A DNA stretch of 44,735 nt, taken from Deltaproteobacteria bacterium. Its GTDB lineage: Bacteria > Bdellovibrionota_B > Oligoflexia > Oligoflexales > Bog-1112. The position numbers and the translations under genes were made by a program. Of the stretch, positions 36,258 to 44,001 are shown piece after piece; the first letter of the stretch is position 1; every line of letters begins with the position of its first letter. Where the stretch lies: the NCBI GenBank assembly GCA_947466225.1, contig CANIBL010000018.1:1-44735 (forward strand). The letters run 5' to 3'. The notes under the pieces were generated by a model. It saw only the letters and a list, made by a program, of their open reading frames with translations, was not told the origin of the DNA and searched no databases.

Positions 36258-36261
36258 CCCA

Positions 36262-37050
36262 TTACTCCATTTTTACCAAATCGGACGACACGATTTTGGC
36301 TGATAAACGCTTTTTGGTATCCGATCGAATGAAGGTGGCATATTCCCCGAGATAGGCATTTTCCAAGGCTTTGACTTTGCTCCTCAGGGTGAGTCCTCCA
36401 CTGGTAATCTGCAATGTGGTGGTTTGCCCCCGCAAAATACTGTAGGGGCGAAATAGCGCACTTTTTTTCACACTTGCCCCTTCCGGTAACGCTGACTTGG
36501 TCACCGCTTGAGGGGGAATGTCTTCCATATCATGAACCCAATCCGCATCGTTGTACGCAAAAGGCTTCCAACTTTGTTGGAGCAGCTTTTCTGTTAGTGG
36601 GGTGCCTTTTGCCACAGCTTGTACCGTAGTCAAGACCAAACTTTCTACCGTAATTTTGGTTTGAATGGACAAGGATTTACTCGTGTGAGAGCCCAGTTGA
36701 ATTTCACAGAGCAAAGGCCGATTCTGTGCAAATTTTTGCAACCAAGGCCGCATATCCTCCTTGGGTTGGGTTAACACTTCTAAATCAGGGCACAAAATAC
36801 CGGTCACCGGCGCATCGAATGCGATATCGCCAATCAGATGAGCCTCTTCGAAGGTGAGACGAAATTGGTTTTGGTTGAGTTGAAACGTTTCGATTCTTTC
36901 TGCGATATACGCATGCAGCTTGTCTGCCTCTACATGAAATTTGGGCAGCGCAATTGGAGTCGAAAAAGCGGAGGGTAGAGAAAAAGCGAGAACCCCGGCG
37001 GCCAGCAGGCCACAGCTTCTTCTCCTATTTTTACTACAAGCTGATATCAT
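36262..37050 (-). CDS. flgA: P-ring assembly chaperone FlgA
   Basis: FlgA (262 aa) is the periplasmic chaperone for FlgI assembly. A signal peptide (RRRSCGLLAAGVLAFSLPSAFS) is followed by a poorly conserved N-terminal part with two Cys and a C-terminal SAF-type domain (SILRGQTTTLQITSGGLTLRSKVKALENAYLGEYATFIRS). The order flgG-flgA-flgH-flgI is standard. It ends 4 nt before flgH, so the two are probably co-translated. Confidence 0.88.
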   Translation of the reverse strand: MISACSKNRRRSCGLLAAGVLAFSLPSAFSTPIALPKFHVEADKLHAYIAERIETFQLNQNQFRLTFEEAHLIGDIAFDAPVTGILCPDLEVLTQPKEDMRPWLQKFAQNRPLLCEIQLGSHTSKSLSIQTKITVESLVLTTVQAVAKGTPLTEKLLQQSWKPFAYNDADWVHDMEDIPPQAVTKSALPEGASVKKSALFRPYSILRGQTTTLQITSGGLTLRSKVKALENAYLGEYATFIRSDTKKRLSAKIVSSDLVKME

Positions 37051-37056
37051 AGGTTA

Positions 37057-37836
37057 CTACCGAATGTTATTGGTGGCCTGTAAAATTTGGTCTCCCGTGG
37101 TGATCACTTTGGAGTTCACCTCGTAAGCTCTTTGTCCGGTGATCATGTTCACCATCTCTTCCACGATGTTCACGTTGGAACTTTCAAGCTGGGATTGTGC
37201 AATGCGCCCCACTCCGTTTTGTCCCGGGGTACTGACCATGGGCTCTCCACTCCCACGAGAAGGCGCATAGTAGTTGCCACCCAAGGAAACCAGTCCTGTT
37301 GGGTTAACAAAATCCGTAAGGGTCAGCTGTCCGATTTCTTGGGTTTCGCCCCCGACTTTTACGGTCACGGTACCATCACTTCCCACATGGAAATTTTGTC
37401 CGTTTGGTGGAATCACGATCTCTGGCAAAACCGGAAACCCATCGAAGGTAACAAGACGACCGGTGTTGTCTTTGCTAAAGTGCCCATCACGCGTATAGGC
37501 ACTTTCTCCATCCGCTCGTTGAATGTGGAAGAATCCAGAACCTTCCACCATAAAGTCAAACTCGTTGCCCGTAACTTGGGTTGAACCTTCGGTAAACATT
37601 TTGTCTACAGAAGAAAGCTTTGTACCAGCACCGATTTGAATCCCACTGGGCACCGTGGTACCGTTGGTGGCACTTTGACCGGGGGCTCGCAAGGTTTGAT
37701 AGAGAAGATCGTGAAAAGACGCTTTAGAGCGTTTGAATGCCGTGGTATTGACGTTGGCTAAGTTGTTGGCAATGGTGTCGATGTTGAGCTGTTGGGCTTC
37801 CATGCCAGTTGCTGCTGTGAGTAGAGATCGCATCAT
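37057..37836 (-). CDS. flgG: Flagellar distal rod protein FlgG
   Basis: FlgG (259 aa) builds the distal rod. The N-terminal MRSLLTAATGMEAQQLNIDTIANNLANVNTTAFKRSKASF and C-terminal SNVNIVEEMVNMITGQRAYEVNSKVITTGDQILQATNN are nearly consensus, and the central EFDFMVEGSGFFHI is typical of rod and hook proteins. Its length matches enteric FlgG. It lies 14 nt downstream of flgF and 6 nt upstream of flgA on the same strand. Confidence 0.97.
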   Translation of the reverse strand: MMRSLLTAATGMEAQQLNIDTIANNLANVNTTAFKRSKASFHDLLYQTLRAPGQSATNGTTVPSGIQIGAGTKLSSVDKMFTEGSTQVTGNEFDFMVEGSGFFHIQRADGESAYTRDGHFSKDNTGRLVTFDGFPVLPEIVIPPNGQNFHVGSDGTVTVKVGGETQEIGQLTLTDFVNPTGLVSLGGNYYAPSRGSGEPMVSTPGQNGVGRIAQSQLESSNVNIVEEMVNMITGQRAYEVNSKVITTGDQILQATNNIR

Positions 37837-37850
37837 GGGAAACTCCTTCG

Positions 37851-38639
37851 TTATCCTCGGACTTCACCGAGGGTATTGCTTGATTTTTCCATCATCTTGT
37901 CATAGTTCTGAATGGCCTTTTGGTACGCTTCGTAAGAACGATGGGCCACGATCATATTGGTCAAGTTCTTGATGGCATTTACATTGGAACCTTCTAGAAC
38001 CCCTTGTTGAATCGCAGGATTTTTTACTTCTGTTAGATCAGCCGAAGGACCCTTGTATTGATAGCGATTGAAACCGACGCGCTCCATCTGTTGGTTGTCT
38101 TTGGCTTGGGTCACTTGCAACCGATCGACAAATTCCCCGCCTTGGTACACTTCGCCCAGTCGATTGATTTCCAATTCAGAGGAATCTAAAACGATGGGGC
38201 CTTTTTTCCCCAGAATCGGAGCCCCAAACTCATCCACCAAGGTTCCTTTCCCATCCAAGGTCAACGCTCCACTTCGGGTATAACGCACACCTTCTGGCGT
38301 TTGAGCCGATAGAAATCCATCGCCCTCAATCATCAAATCTAGCGGGTTGTGCGTTTGTACAACGGGGCCTTGGGTAAAATCCTTGGTCACATCGGAAATC
38401 CCCACATAGGCGATGTCGTTTCCATGGAGAGGATATAGGTCTTCTAGATTTGTGGTGAAGTTGGCTGGAGGCAGCGGCTCTTTGTATTGGTCGTTGGGCT
38501 CAGCCTCTAGCAGCTTGAAGCTTACTTTTTCTTCTTTAAATCCTGTGGTGCTTACGTTGGCCAAGTTGTTGGCTACAATTTCCAACACTCGCTCTTGAGC
38601 CAGCGCACCGGAAAGGGGGGTGAAGATATTGTGCATCAT
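37851..38639 (-). CDS. flgF: Flagellar proximal rod protein FlgF
   Basis: FlgF (262 aa) is a proximal rod subunit. It shares the rod-family ends with FlgG (ERVLEIVANNLANVSTTGFKEEKVSF; EGSNVNAIKNLTNMIVAHRSYEAYQKAIQNYDKM) and the PLDLMIEGDGFLS core. It opens the flagellar cluster; the sigma-54 promoter candidate lies about 45 nt upstream. Adjacent ATG codons at 38639 and 38636 are both possible starts; GGGA lies seven nt before the first. Confidence 0.95.
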   Translation of the reverse strand: MMHNIFTPLSGALAQERVLEIVANNLANVSTTGFKEEKVSFKLLEAEPNDQYKEPLPPANFTTNLEDLYPLHGNDIAYVGISDVTKDFTQGPVVQTHNPLDLMIEGDGFLSAQTPEGVRYTRSGALTLDGKGTLVDEFGAPILGKKGPIVLDSSELEINRLGEVYQGGEFVDRLQVTQAKDNQQMERVGFNRYQYKGPSADLTEVKNPAIQQGVLEGSNVNAIKNLTNMIVAHRSYEAYQKAIQNYDKMMEKSSNTLGEVRG

Positions 38640-38680
38640 GTCAGAATCCCGTCGATAGAGTTCGCGTACATGATCTCTGT

Positions 38681-38697
38681 TGCAAATGTTGGGCCAA
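38681..38697 (-). promoter_or_regulatory. Sigma-54 promoter candidate of the flagellar operon
   Basis: The minus strand reads TTGGCCC-AACAT-TTGCA. It matches the -24/-12 consensus TTGGCAC-N5-TTGCA at all but one position, with the exact GG-N10-GC spacing. Transcription would start near 38671, about 30 nt before flgF. Sigma-54 control of hook and rod genes is common in flagellated Gram-negatives. The -24 part also forms a 15-bp palindrome (ATGTTGGsCCAACAT), so a repressor site is an alternative reading. Confidence 0.7.
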
Positions 38698-38962
38698 CAT
38701 CGAACGAGGGTTTTTTGGCGTAGGGTAGAAAGCAGAAACTACAAGGATTTTTATGGGAAATACGCGAGAGAGAAAAACTCGATGTCAATGCGTAGATGGG
38801 AATCTTTAACCGACTGTCAGAGTGGTGACGTTGGTAGATGGATTCCTCTATATCCGCGATACCCAGACTGCCTCGCAGATCTGAGCTTCCCCTTCGATCG
38901 AGGGGAGACGCGGTAGAAACCTTTCCGGCTCATTCTTTATAACCCAGTAAAAACCAGATAGA

Positions 38963-38983
38963 AAAATCAATAGCATTGATTTT
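38963..38983. repeat. AT-rich inverted repeat upstream of the DUF3857 gene
   Basis: AAAATCAAT (38963-38971) and ATTGATTTT (38975-38983) form a perfect 9-bp inverted repeat with a 3-nt spacer, 62 nt before the start of the DUF3857 gene. It could be a weak hairpin or a dimeric regulator's operator. No same-strand gene ends nearby that would need a terminator. Confidence 0.45.
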
Positions 38984-39044
38984 CCCCTCGTTATCTCTAC
39001 AATTAGTGTGTGCCACATTTCATGAAAAAACAGCAGAGGTTCCT

Positions 39045-39836
39045 ATGTTTGAGATAAAAAAAGCTATTCTGTTAGTTGTCCTTTTTTCGCATATACCCGC
39101 ATTTGGACGTCTTGCCTCCATGCAAGAAGCCCATGTCAGAAGTAAACTAGATTTTAAAATATTCGTAGAAGCAGATGGAAAAGAAAAAAGAATTTCTCAT
39201 CAAGAGTTGACTCTTTTAACAGAAGCGGCGAGGCAAGCAAATGCCACACTAAATCTCACCTATTTCTCAAATGGGGTAAAATTTGAAGTAGTAAAATCTG
39301 AAGCCCACCACCCGGATGGAAAAATAGACTATGTTGACCTATCTTCTCTAACCCGAGAAAAAAATCCCGGCACCTCTCAATTGATCGATGATTCCATGTC
39401 GATTAGCATTCCTTTCCCTAACGTGCAAATTGGGTCTACCCTGGTCATAGAAACAATAGAAACCGATATAAAAATGCCAATCCCTGGTTGTTTTTCTTTT
39501 ACGAAAAATTTTGACAACTTCATTTATAGTCAAGACAGCCGTATTGATGTTTCATCAAAAATCCCTTTGTTTTTCGAGATAAAAGAAGAGAGTTTATGGG
39601 AAGTAATCGTAAAAAAACGGAATGGAGAGTACCCGTACCAGTATCATTTTAGAATGAAAGAGGATTATTTTCACCTCGTTATTTCTGAAGAAGATAGTAG
39701 CCCATTACAAAATGGTTCCACTCGAATTATCATTTCCAACCAGAAAACTTTTTCGGACATATATCAAAATGTAGCAGCGGCTTTTGAAAGAGAAGGGCGA
39801 AAATCAACGCAAGACAGCTTTTTATTTCCACTTTGA
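39045..39836 (+). CDS. DUF3857-domain exported protein (N-terminal half of a split protein)
   Basis: This 263-aa protein has a signal peptide (MFEIKKAILLVVLFSHIPAFG) and the DUF3857 beta-sandwich that normally precedes a transglutaminase-like domain in one polypeptide (FKIFVEADGKEKRISHQEL, MSISIPFPNVQIGSTLVIETIETD). It ends where the transglutaminase part should begin. The next gene supplies exactly that part in the -1 frame and overlaps it by 4 nt (TTGA). AGAGG lies five nt before the ATG. The pair is AT-rich compared with the flagellar genes. Confidence 0.82.
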   Translation: MFEIKKAILLVVLFSHIPAFGRLASMQEAHVRSKLDFKIFVEADGKEKRISHQELTLLTEAARQANATLNLTYFSNGVKFEVVKSEAHHPDGKIDYVDLSSLTREKNPGTSQLIDDSMSISIPFPNVQIGSTLVIETIETDIKMPIPGCFSFTKNFDNFIYSQDSRIDVSSKIPLFFEIKEESLWEVIVKKRNGEYPYQYHFRMKEDYFHLVISEEDSSPLQNGSTRIIISNQKTFSDIYQNVAAAFEREGRKSTQDSFLFPL

Positions 39837-40972
39837 AAGAGGCCAAGTCAAAAAGAAATTTTGATGATCAGATTGATGTTTTCATTCATGCGCTGCACGA
39901 CAAAACATTTGTCTACTATTTTGATCTGAGAGAGACGGAAAGAAAAATTTTCCCTAGAAGTTTGGCAGATATTTTTACCAATAAAAAAGCCGATTGCAAG
40001 GCTTTTGCTTTGATCTTAAGCAAGTGGCTTCGTGAGTTGGGGTACGAGGCTTTTCCTGCTCTTGTTTACAGCGGGGAATATGACAAAGAATGGCCCTCTG
40101 TAGCGAGGGCTTCTGAAACAAATCACGCTATTGTTCTCTGTTTGTTGGAGGGTAAAGAAAGATGGATTGATCCTACCTTCTTTTTTTCCATGGGGAAACT
40201 GATTCCAGATCACATCGCAAATCGAAATGCCATTGTATTAGATCCACGAAATGTGCGAGTGACAAAAATTCCGCTTCCTTCGCCAGAAAAATCCATTCGA
40301 AATAATAAAAGAGAAATTCGTCGAATTGAGGCAGAAAATATTCACGTTTCTTTTTCTAGTGAAGATTTTGGTGCAAGTGCAGTTGATATATTTTCTTTTT
40401 ATTTTGGCTTTTCTCCAGAAACAGTACACAGAGCAATTGAAGATAGATATTCAAATCATGTATCTTATAAAAAGAGTGAGATCACACCATTCAATCTTGT
40501 TTCAAGAAAAATACAGGACCTCTCCTATTCAGCCAGTTTCATTTTTGATTTCGCAGAATTTTGTAAAAAACAGGATATGAACCAATTGCTACCATACGAA
40601 GAATCGGGATTGGACAACGGAAAATTTACTTGGAATGTACAAATAGGATCTACTAAGCTAAAAAAAATAGTAGAAATAAATTTCTCTTCTTATGAACAAG
40701 GATACTATTTGGGTAGACCAAGAACAGAGATAGAAGAGACGACAATTGAACCTGTAAGAGTTGAGAACGTGCCAAAAACAGTTCATGTAGATACACCGTG
40801 GTTTTCCTTTACGCGGTCTTTTGCGAAAGAAAACCAAAGACTCAAAATGAAAGAAGAAGTGGTGTATAAAACAGACCGAATACAAAATGCTGAATTGAAA
40901 AGCCCCGCATTTTTACAAGCGCGAAAATCCATCAAGATTGGCGGAGTATCGCTTACCTGGGTATCTGAATAA
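39833..40972 (+). CDS. Transglutaminase-like protein (C-terminal half of a split DUF3857 protein)
   Basis: This 379-aa product starts at TTG 39833, with no signal peptide of its own. ADCKAFALILSKWLRELGYEAFPALV carries the catalytic Cys, NHAIVLCL the His and RWIDPTF the Asp of the transglutaminase/protease triad; the C-terminal 150 residues are beta-rich as in full DUF3857-transglutaminase proteins. Without the upstream half it would stay in the cytosol, which argues for a frameshifted or split single gene. A TTTTTA run lies just upstream of the junction. No good ribosome site precedes the TTG. Function unknown. Confidence 0.78.
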   Translation: MKEAKSKRNFDDQIDVFIHALHDKTFVYYFDLRETERKIFPRSLADIFTNKKADCKAFALILSKWLRELGYEAFPALVYSGEYDKEWPSVARASETNHAIVLCLLEGKERWIDPTFFFSMGKLIPDHIANRNAIVLDPRNVRVTKIPLPSPEKSIRNNKREIRRIEAENIHVSFSSEDFGASAVDIFSFYFGFSPETVHRAIEDRYSNHVSYKKSEITPFNLVSRKIQDLSYSASFIFDFAEFCKKQDMNQLLPYEESGLDNGKFTWNVQIGSTKLKKIVEINFSSYEQGYYLGRPRTEIEETTIEPVRVENVPKTVHVDTPWFSFTRSFAKENQRLKMKEEVVYKTDRIQNAELKSPAFLQARKSIKIGGVSLTWVSE

Positions 40973-40976
40973 AAAC

Positions 40977-41171
40977 CTACCGAGCCACCTGCCCTTCTTT
41001 TTCAATCACATAGTTCCCGATGATTTTGTATGGTAAAAGAGAGAGTTGGCTTTGGCCGTTTCCGGAAGTTGCGGGGACTGCAGCTCTATGAGACAGAGCT
41101 TTTTTGGCCCCCCAACCCACGAGACCCAAGAGCATACAACATGCGCATATCCATGGTACATAAGACCGCAT
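40977..41171 (-). CDS. Small single-pass membrane protein
   Basis: This 64-aa protein has one N-terminal membrane helix or signal anchor (VPWICACCMLLGLVGWGA) followed by about 40 polar residues ending IIGNYVIEKEGQVAR. AGGA lies eight nt before the ATG, a good site for such a short gene. It converges on the transglutaminase gene with 4 nt between the stops and is divergent from uvrA. The family is not recognised. Confidence 0.6.
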   Translation of the reverse strand: MRSYVPWICACCMLLGLVGWGAKKALSHRAAVPATSGNGQSQLSLLPYKIIGNYVIEKEGQVAR

Positions 41172-41216
41172 GGGATTTTCCTTCGTAAAAATTGCCACTT
41201 GGCAGATGGTATCCAT

Positions 41217-43982
41217 ATGAAACAAAAAGAAAAACCGGCTCAGATACCGATGATCTCTCTACGCGGGGTCAGCACCCACAATTTACAACACGTCGATGTA
41301 GACTTCCCGCTGGGCCAGATTACCACAGTCACAGGCCGTTCTGGATCGGGAAAAAGCTCGCTGGTTTTTGACACCCTATACGCGGAATCTTACCGCCGCT
41401 ATGTCGACAGCTTATCGAGCTACGCACGCCAATATATGAAAGCGCTCCCCCGAGCTCCCGTCAAGTCCATCCACAACCTACCCGCCGCAATCGCCCTTCA
41501 ACAGGGGCGCGCCAGCGGAAACCGCCGCTCTACAGTTGCAACCTTGACAGAGCTCGATACCCTACTCCAAAACCTCTATACCCACGTGAGCACCCCCCAC
41601 TGCCCCAAATGTGATACAGCTTTGCATCAGGATCATCTCCCTGGTATTTATGCCCAGGTGCTGGAAAAATTCCAGGGCCAGCCGCTCTTGTTTCTCTGCT
41701 CCTTTACCCTTTGGAAAGAGGTCCCCTGGCGAGAGCTCAAAGGGTTTTTACAAGAGCAAGGGTACAGTCGATACTGGAAATCAAAAGGCGGCGTAGCCTC
41801 TATTGAAGAGGCAAAAGACAGGTCCTTTGATGATGCTTGGTTGATCCTGGATCGCATTTCCGTCACAGCAACCAAAGAAAAACGCATCGTAGAAACCATC
41901 GAAAAGGCCTTGCGCCTGGGTCGAGGTCTCTTTCGTGTCTTAGATACAACAGAGTCTTTCACAGAATTTTCCAACCGCTTTTGGTGCAGCAGCTGTAGTA
42001 TTGAAGTGGAAAAGCCGAAGTTTGCCTTCTTCTCCTTTCAACACCCTCTCGGAGCTTGTCCTACCTGCCAAGGATTTGGGCGAGAAGCTGTATTAGACTG
42101 GCAAAAAATCATTCCGGATCATACCGCATCCATTCATACAAAAGGCATCGCGTGTCTCAATTTTGGCAGTCATGACGAGTACTATGCCGATATGCGAAAA
42201 TCGGCAAAACAGATGGGTATCGATACAAAAAAACCCTTTTCTGCCTACACAGACAAAGAATGGAAATGGCTCAAATCAGGGCAAGATACAGGCACCGGCC
42301 ATGAGTTCTCTGGCATTCACGGATACTTTATTTGGTTGGATAGCAAAAAGTACAAACCCCATTACCGCATTCATAGCGCCAAATATCGAACGTATGTAAC
42401 TTGTCCCACTTGTACAGGTATGCGATTTCATCCAGAGACCAATCGGTACCGAATTGCAGGTTGTACACTGGGCGCTCTCTACCACAAGCCCATTGAAGCG
42501 TTGCATTCTTGGTTAGAGGCGGTGCAACTTTCGCAAGAAAACACCCCTACCTATGAAGCCATTTCGGAGCTGTTTACAGAGATGCAACACCGGACCCAAT
42601 ATTTACAAAAGATTGGGGTTGGTTACCTCACCTTGCATCGCAGTGCGCGCACCTTATCAGGGGGAGAACTGCAACGCATTCATATGGCCCGTTGCCTTGG
42701 AAGCGCTCTCACAGATACGCTATTTTGCTTGGATGAACCAACAGCGGGTCTCCATGCCAAGGACAGCACGAACCTGCTCGAGGTGATCCGAGAATTGCAA
42801 CGTCAAGGCAATACCATCGTCATGATCGAGCATGACCCCACACTCATTCGAGGTAGCGATTCTCTTGTGGAAATTGGACCGCAAGCAGGTCATTTGGGTG
42901 GACATGTCACATATAGTGGCCCAACCCACGCCTACCCTGCTTCAGAGACCCTCACCCCCTTGCGCCACACACCACTGGCCAAGCGATGGATCACGCTCAA
43001 AGGGGCCCGTACCCACAATCTCCAAGACATTACCGTGCAAATCCCCTTGGGCAAACTCACAACGGTTTGCGGTGTAAGTGGCAGTGGAAAAACAAGTTTG
43101 ATCCGCCACACCCTGTACGAAGCTTTGCAAGACAAGCGTAGCGAAACCCCAGAAGAAACAGAAACCGAGGCTTTATACCGCTCCCTCACACCCAAGGCCC
43201 ATATCGATAGCTTGGCTGAAGTACTATGGGTACAACAGCAATCGTTGAGTCGCAGTTCTCGTTCTTGTATTGGTACGTATCTGGGGATTCTGGATCGCAT
43301 TCGAAAAATTTATGCGGAGCAACCCCTTGCAGTAAAATTGGGACTCACGGCAAGTTCCTTTAGTTTCAACCGAGCTGGAGGACGCTGTGAGCAGTGTCAA
43401 GGCCTTGGTACCGTGGTCGAAGATCTTTCCTTCTTAGGAGATGTCACCATTGTATGCCCGCAATGCGAGGGCCGTCGTTTCTCGGATGCGGTGTTACAAG
43501 TTCGCTACAAGAATCACTCTTTGCGAGATCTTCTTGCCCTCACCCTCGATCAGGTTGGCGCACTTTTTCACCAGGACAAAGTCATTCGCGGGCTGTGTGA
43601 TGCCGTAGTACGCATAGGACTTGGGTATCTTACCTTGGGACAATCCACCAGCGCCTTCTCTGGCGGAGAGGCGCAACGGTTGAAGCTTTTAAGTTTGCTG
43701 ACCCAAACCACAGGACTGGCGCCTTCGCTTCTCATCTTTGATGAGCCCACAGTTGGATTATCACCCTATGATGTGAATCAATTGCTGCAGCAGTTGCAAG
43801 GGCTGTGTGAAGTCGGCCATACCGTATTGGTGGTAGAGCACAATTTTACGTTTATTCGACAAGCGGATTGGTTGATTGAATTGGGACCTGGTGCTGGACC
43901 TCATGGAGGCTCCCTCCTCTTTCAAGGGACCCCACAGGAAATGGCGGAAGCAGAAGCATCGGTGACACGATTGTTTTTATAA
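41217..43982 (+). CDS. uvrA: Excinuclease ABC subunit A (UvrA)
   Basis: This 921-aa ABC-type ATPase of nucleotide excision repair scans DNA for lesions with UvrB. Two ATP sites are complete: Walker A GRSGSGKSS (about 40-48) and GVSGSGKTS (about 617-625), with signatures LSGGELQRIHMARCL and FSGGEAQRLKLLSLL. Zinc modules are CPKC (about 128), CSSC/CPTCQGFG and CEQCQGLG/CPQCEGRRF. The sequence is somewhat divergent (for example ALQQGRASGNRRSTVATLTE), so it could be a paralogue rather than the housekeeping copy. ATG 41217 begins shortly before the conserved region; the frame is open 57 codons further upstream over the divergent small gene. Confidence 0.88.
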   Translation: MKQKEKPAQIPMISLRGVSTHNLQHVDVDFPLGQITTVTGRSGSGKSSLVFDTLYAESYRRYVDSLSSYARQYMKALPRAPVKSIHNLPAAIALQQGRASGNRRSTVATLTELDTLLQNLYTHVSTPHCPKCDTALHQDHLPGIYAQVLEKFQGQPLLFLCSFTLWKEVPWRELKGFLQEQGYSRYWKSKGGVASIEEAKDRSFDDAWLILDRISVTATKEKRIVETIEKALRLGRGLFRVLDTTESFTEFSNRFWCSSCSIEVEKPKFAFFSFQHPLGACPTCQGFGREAVLDWQKIIPDHTASIHTKGIACLNFGSHDEYYADMRKSAKQMGIDTKKPFSAYTDKEWKWLKSGQDTGTGHEFSGIHGYFIWLDSKKYKPHYRIHSAKYRTYVTCPTCTGMRFHPETNRYRIAGCTLGALYHKPIEALHSWLEAVQLSQENTPTYEAISELFTEMQHRTQYLQKIGVGYLTLHRSARTLSGGELQRIHMARCLGSALTDTLFCLDEPTAGLHAKDSTNLLEVIRELQRQGNTIVMIEHDPTLIRGSDSLVEIGPQAGHLGGHVTYSGPTHAYPASETLTPLRHTPLAKRWITLKGARTHNLQDITVQIPLGKLTTVCGVSGSGKTSLIRHTLYEALQDKRSETPEETETEALYRSLTPKAHIDSLAEVLWVQQQSLSRSSRSCIGTYLGILDRIRKIYAEQPLAVKLGLTASSFSFNRAGGRCEQCQGLGTVVEDLSFLGDVTIVCPQCEGRRFSDAVLQVRYKNHSLRDLLALTLDQVGALFHQDKVIRGLCDAVVRIGLGYLTLGQSTSAFSGGEAQRLKLLSLLTQTTGLAPSLLIFDEPTVGLSPYDVNQLLQQLQGLCEVGHTVLVVEHNFTFIRQADWLIELGPGAGPHGGSLLFQGTPQEMAEAEASVTRLFL

Positions 43983-44001
43983 AGAGGGAAAAAAGTTTGT
44001 T

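Larger units (their letters stand above)
38640..39044. other. Divergent intergenic region between flgF and the DUF3857 gene
   Basis: This 405-bp stretch has no convincing gene. It contains the sigma-54 promoter candidate (38681-38697) overlapping a 15-bp palindrome. At about 38857-38912 is a possible degenerate remnant of the 89-bp element (core CCCCTTCGATCGAGGGGAGACGC in outline, compare CTCCCTCGATCGAGGGGGAC at 33897). It also holds an AT-rich inverted repeat at 38963-38983. The plus-strand frame across 38680-38916 has no ribosome site and reads through the remnant. Confidence 0.45.

Noticed and set aside
38680..38916. 78-codon plus-strand frame upstream of the flagellar operon
   Set aside because: No ribosome-binding site or homology, and it runs through the promoter and a repeat remnant.
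41046..41216. 57-residue N-terminal extension of UvrA
   Set aside because: Overlaps the divergent small gene, contains no UvrA homology and the conserved protein begins after 41217.
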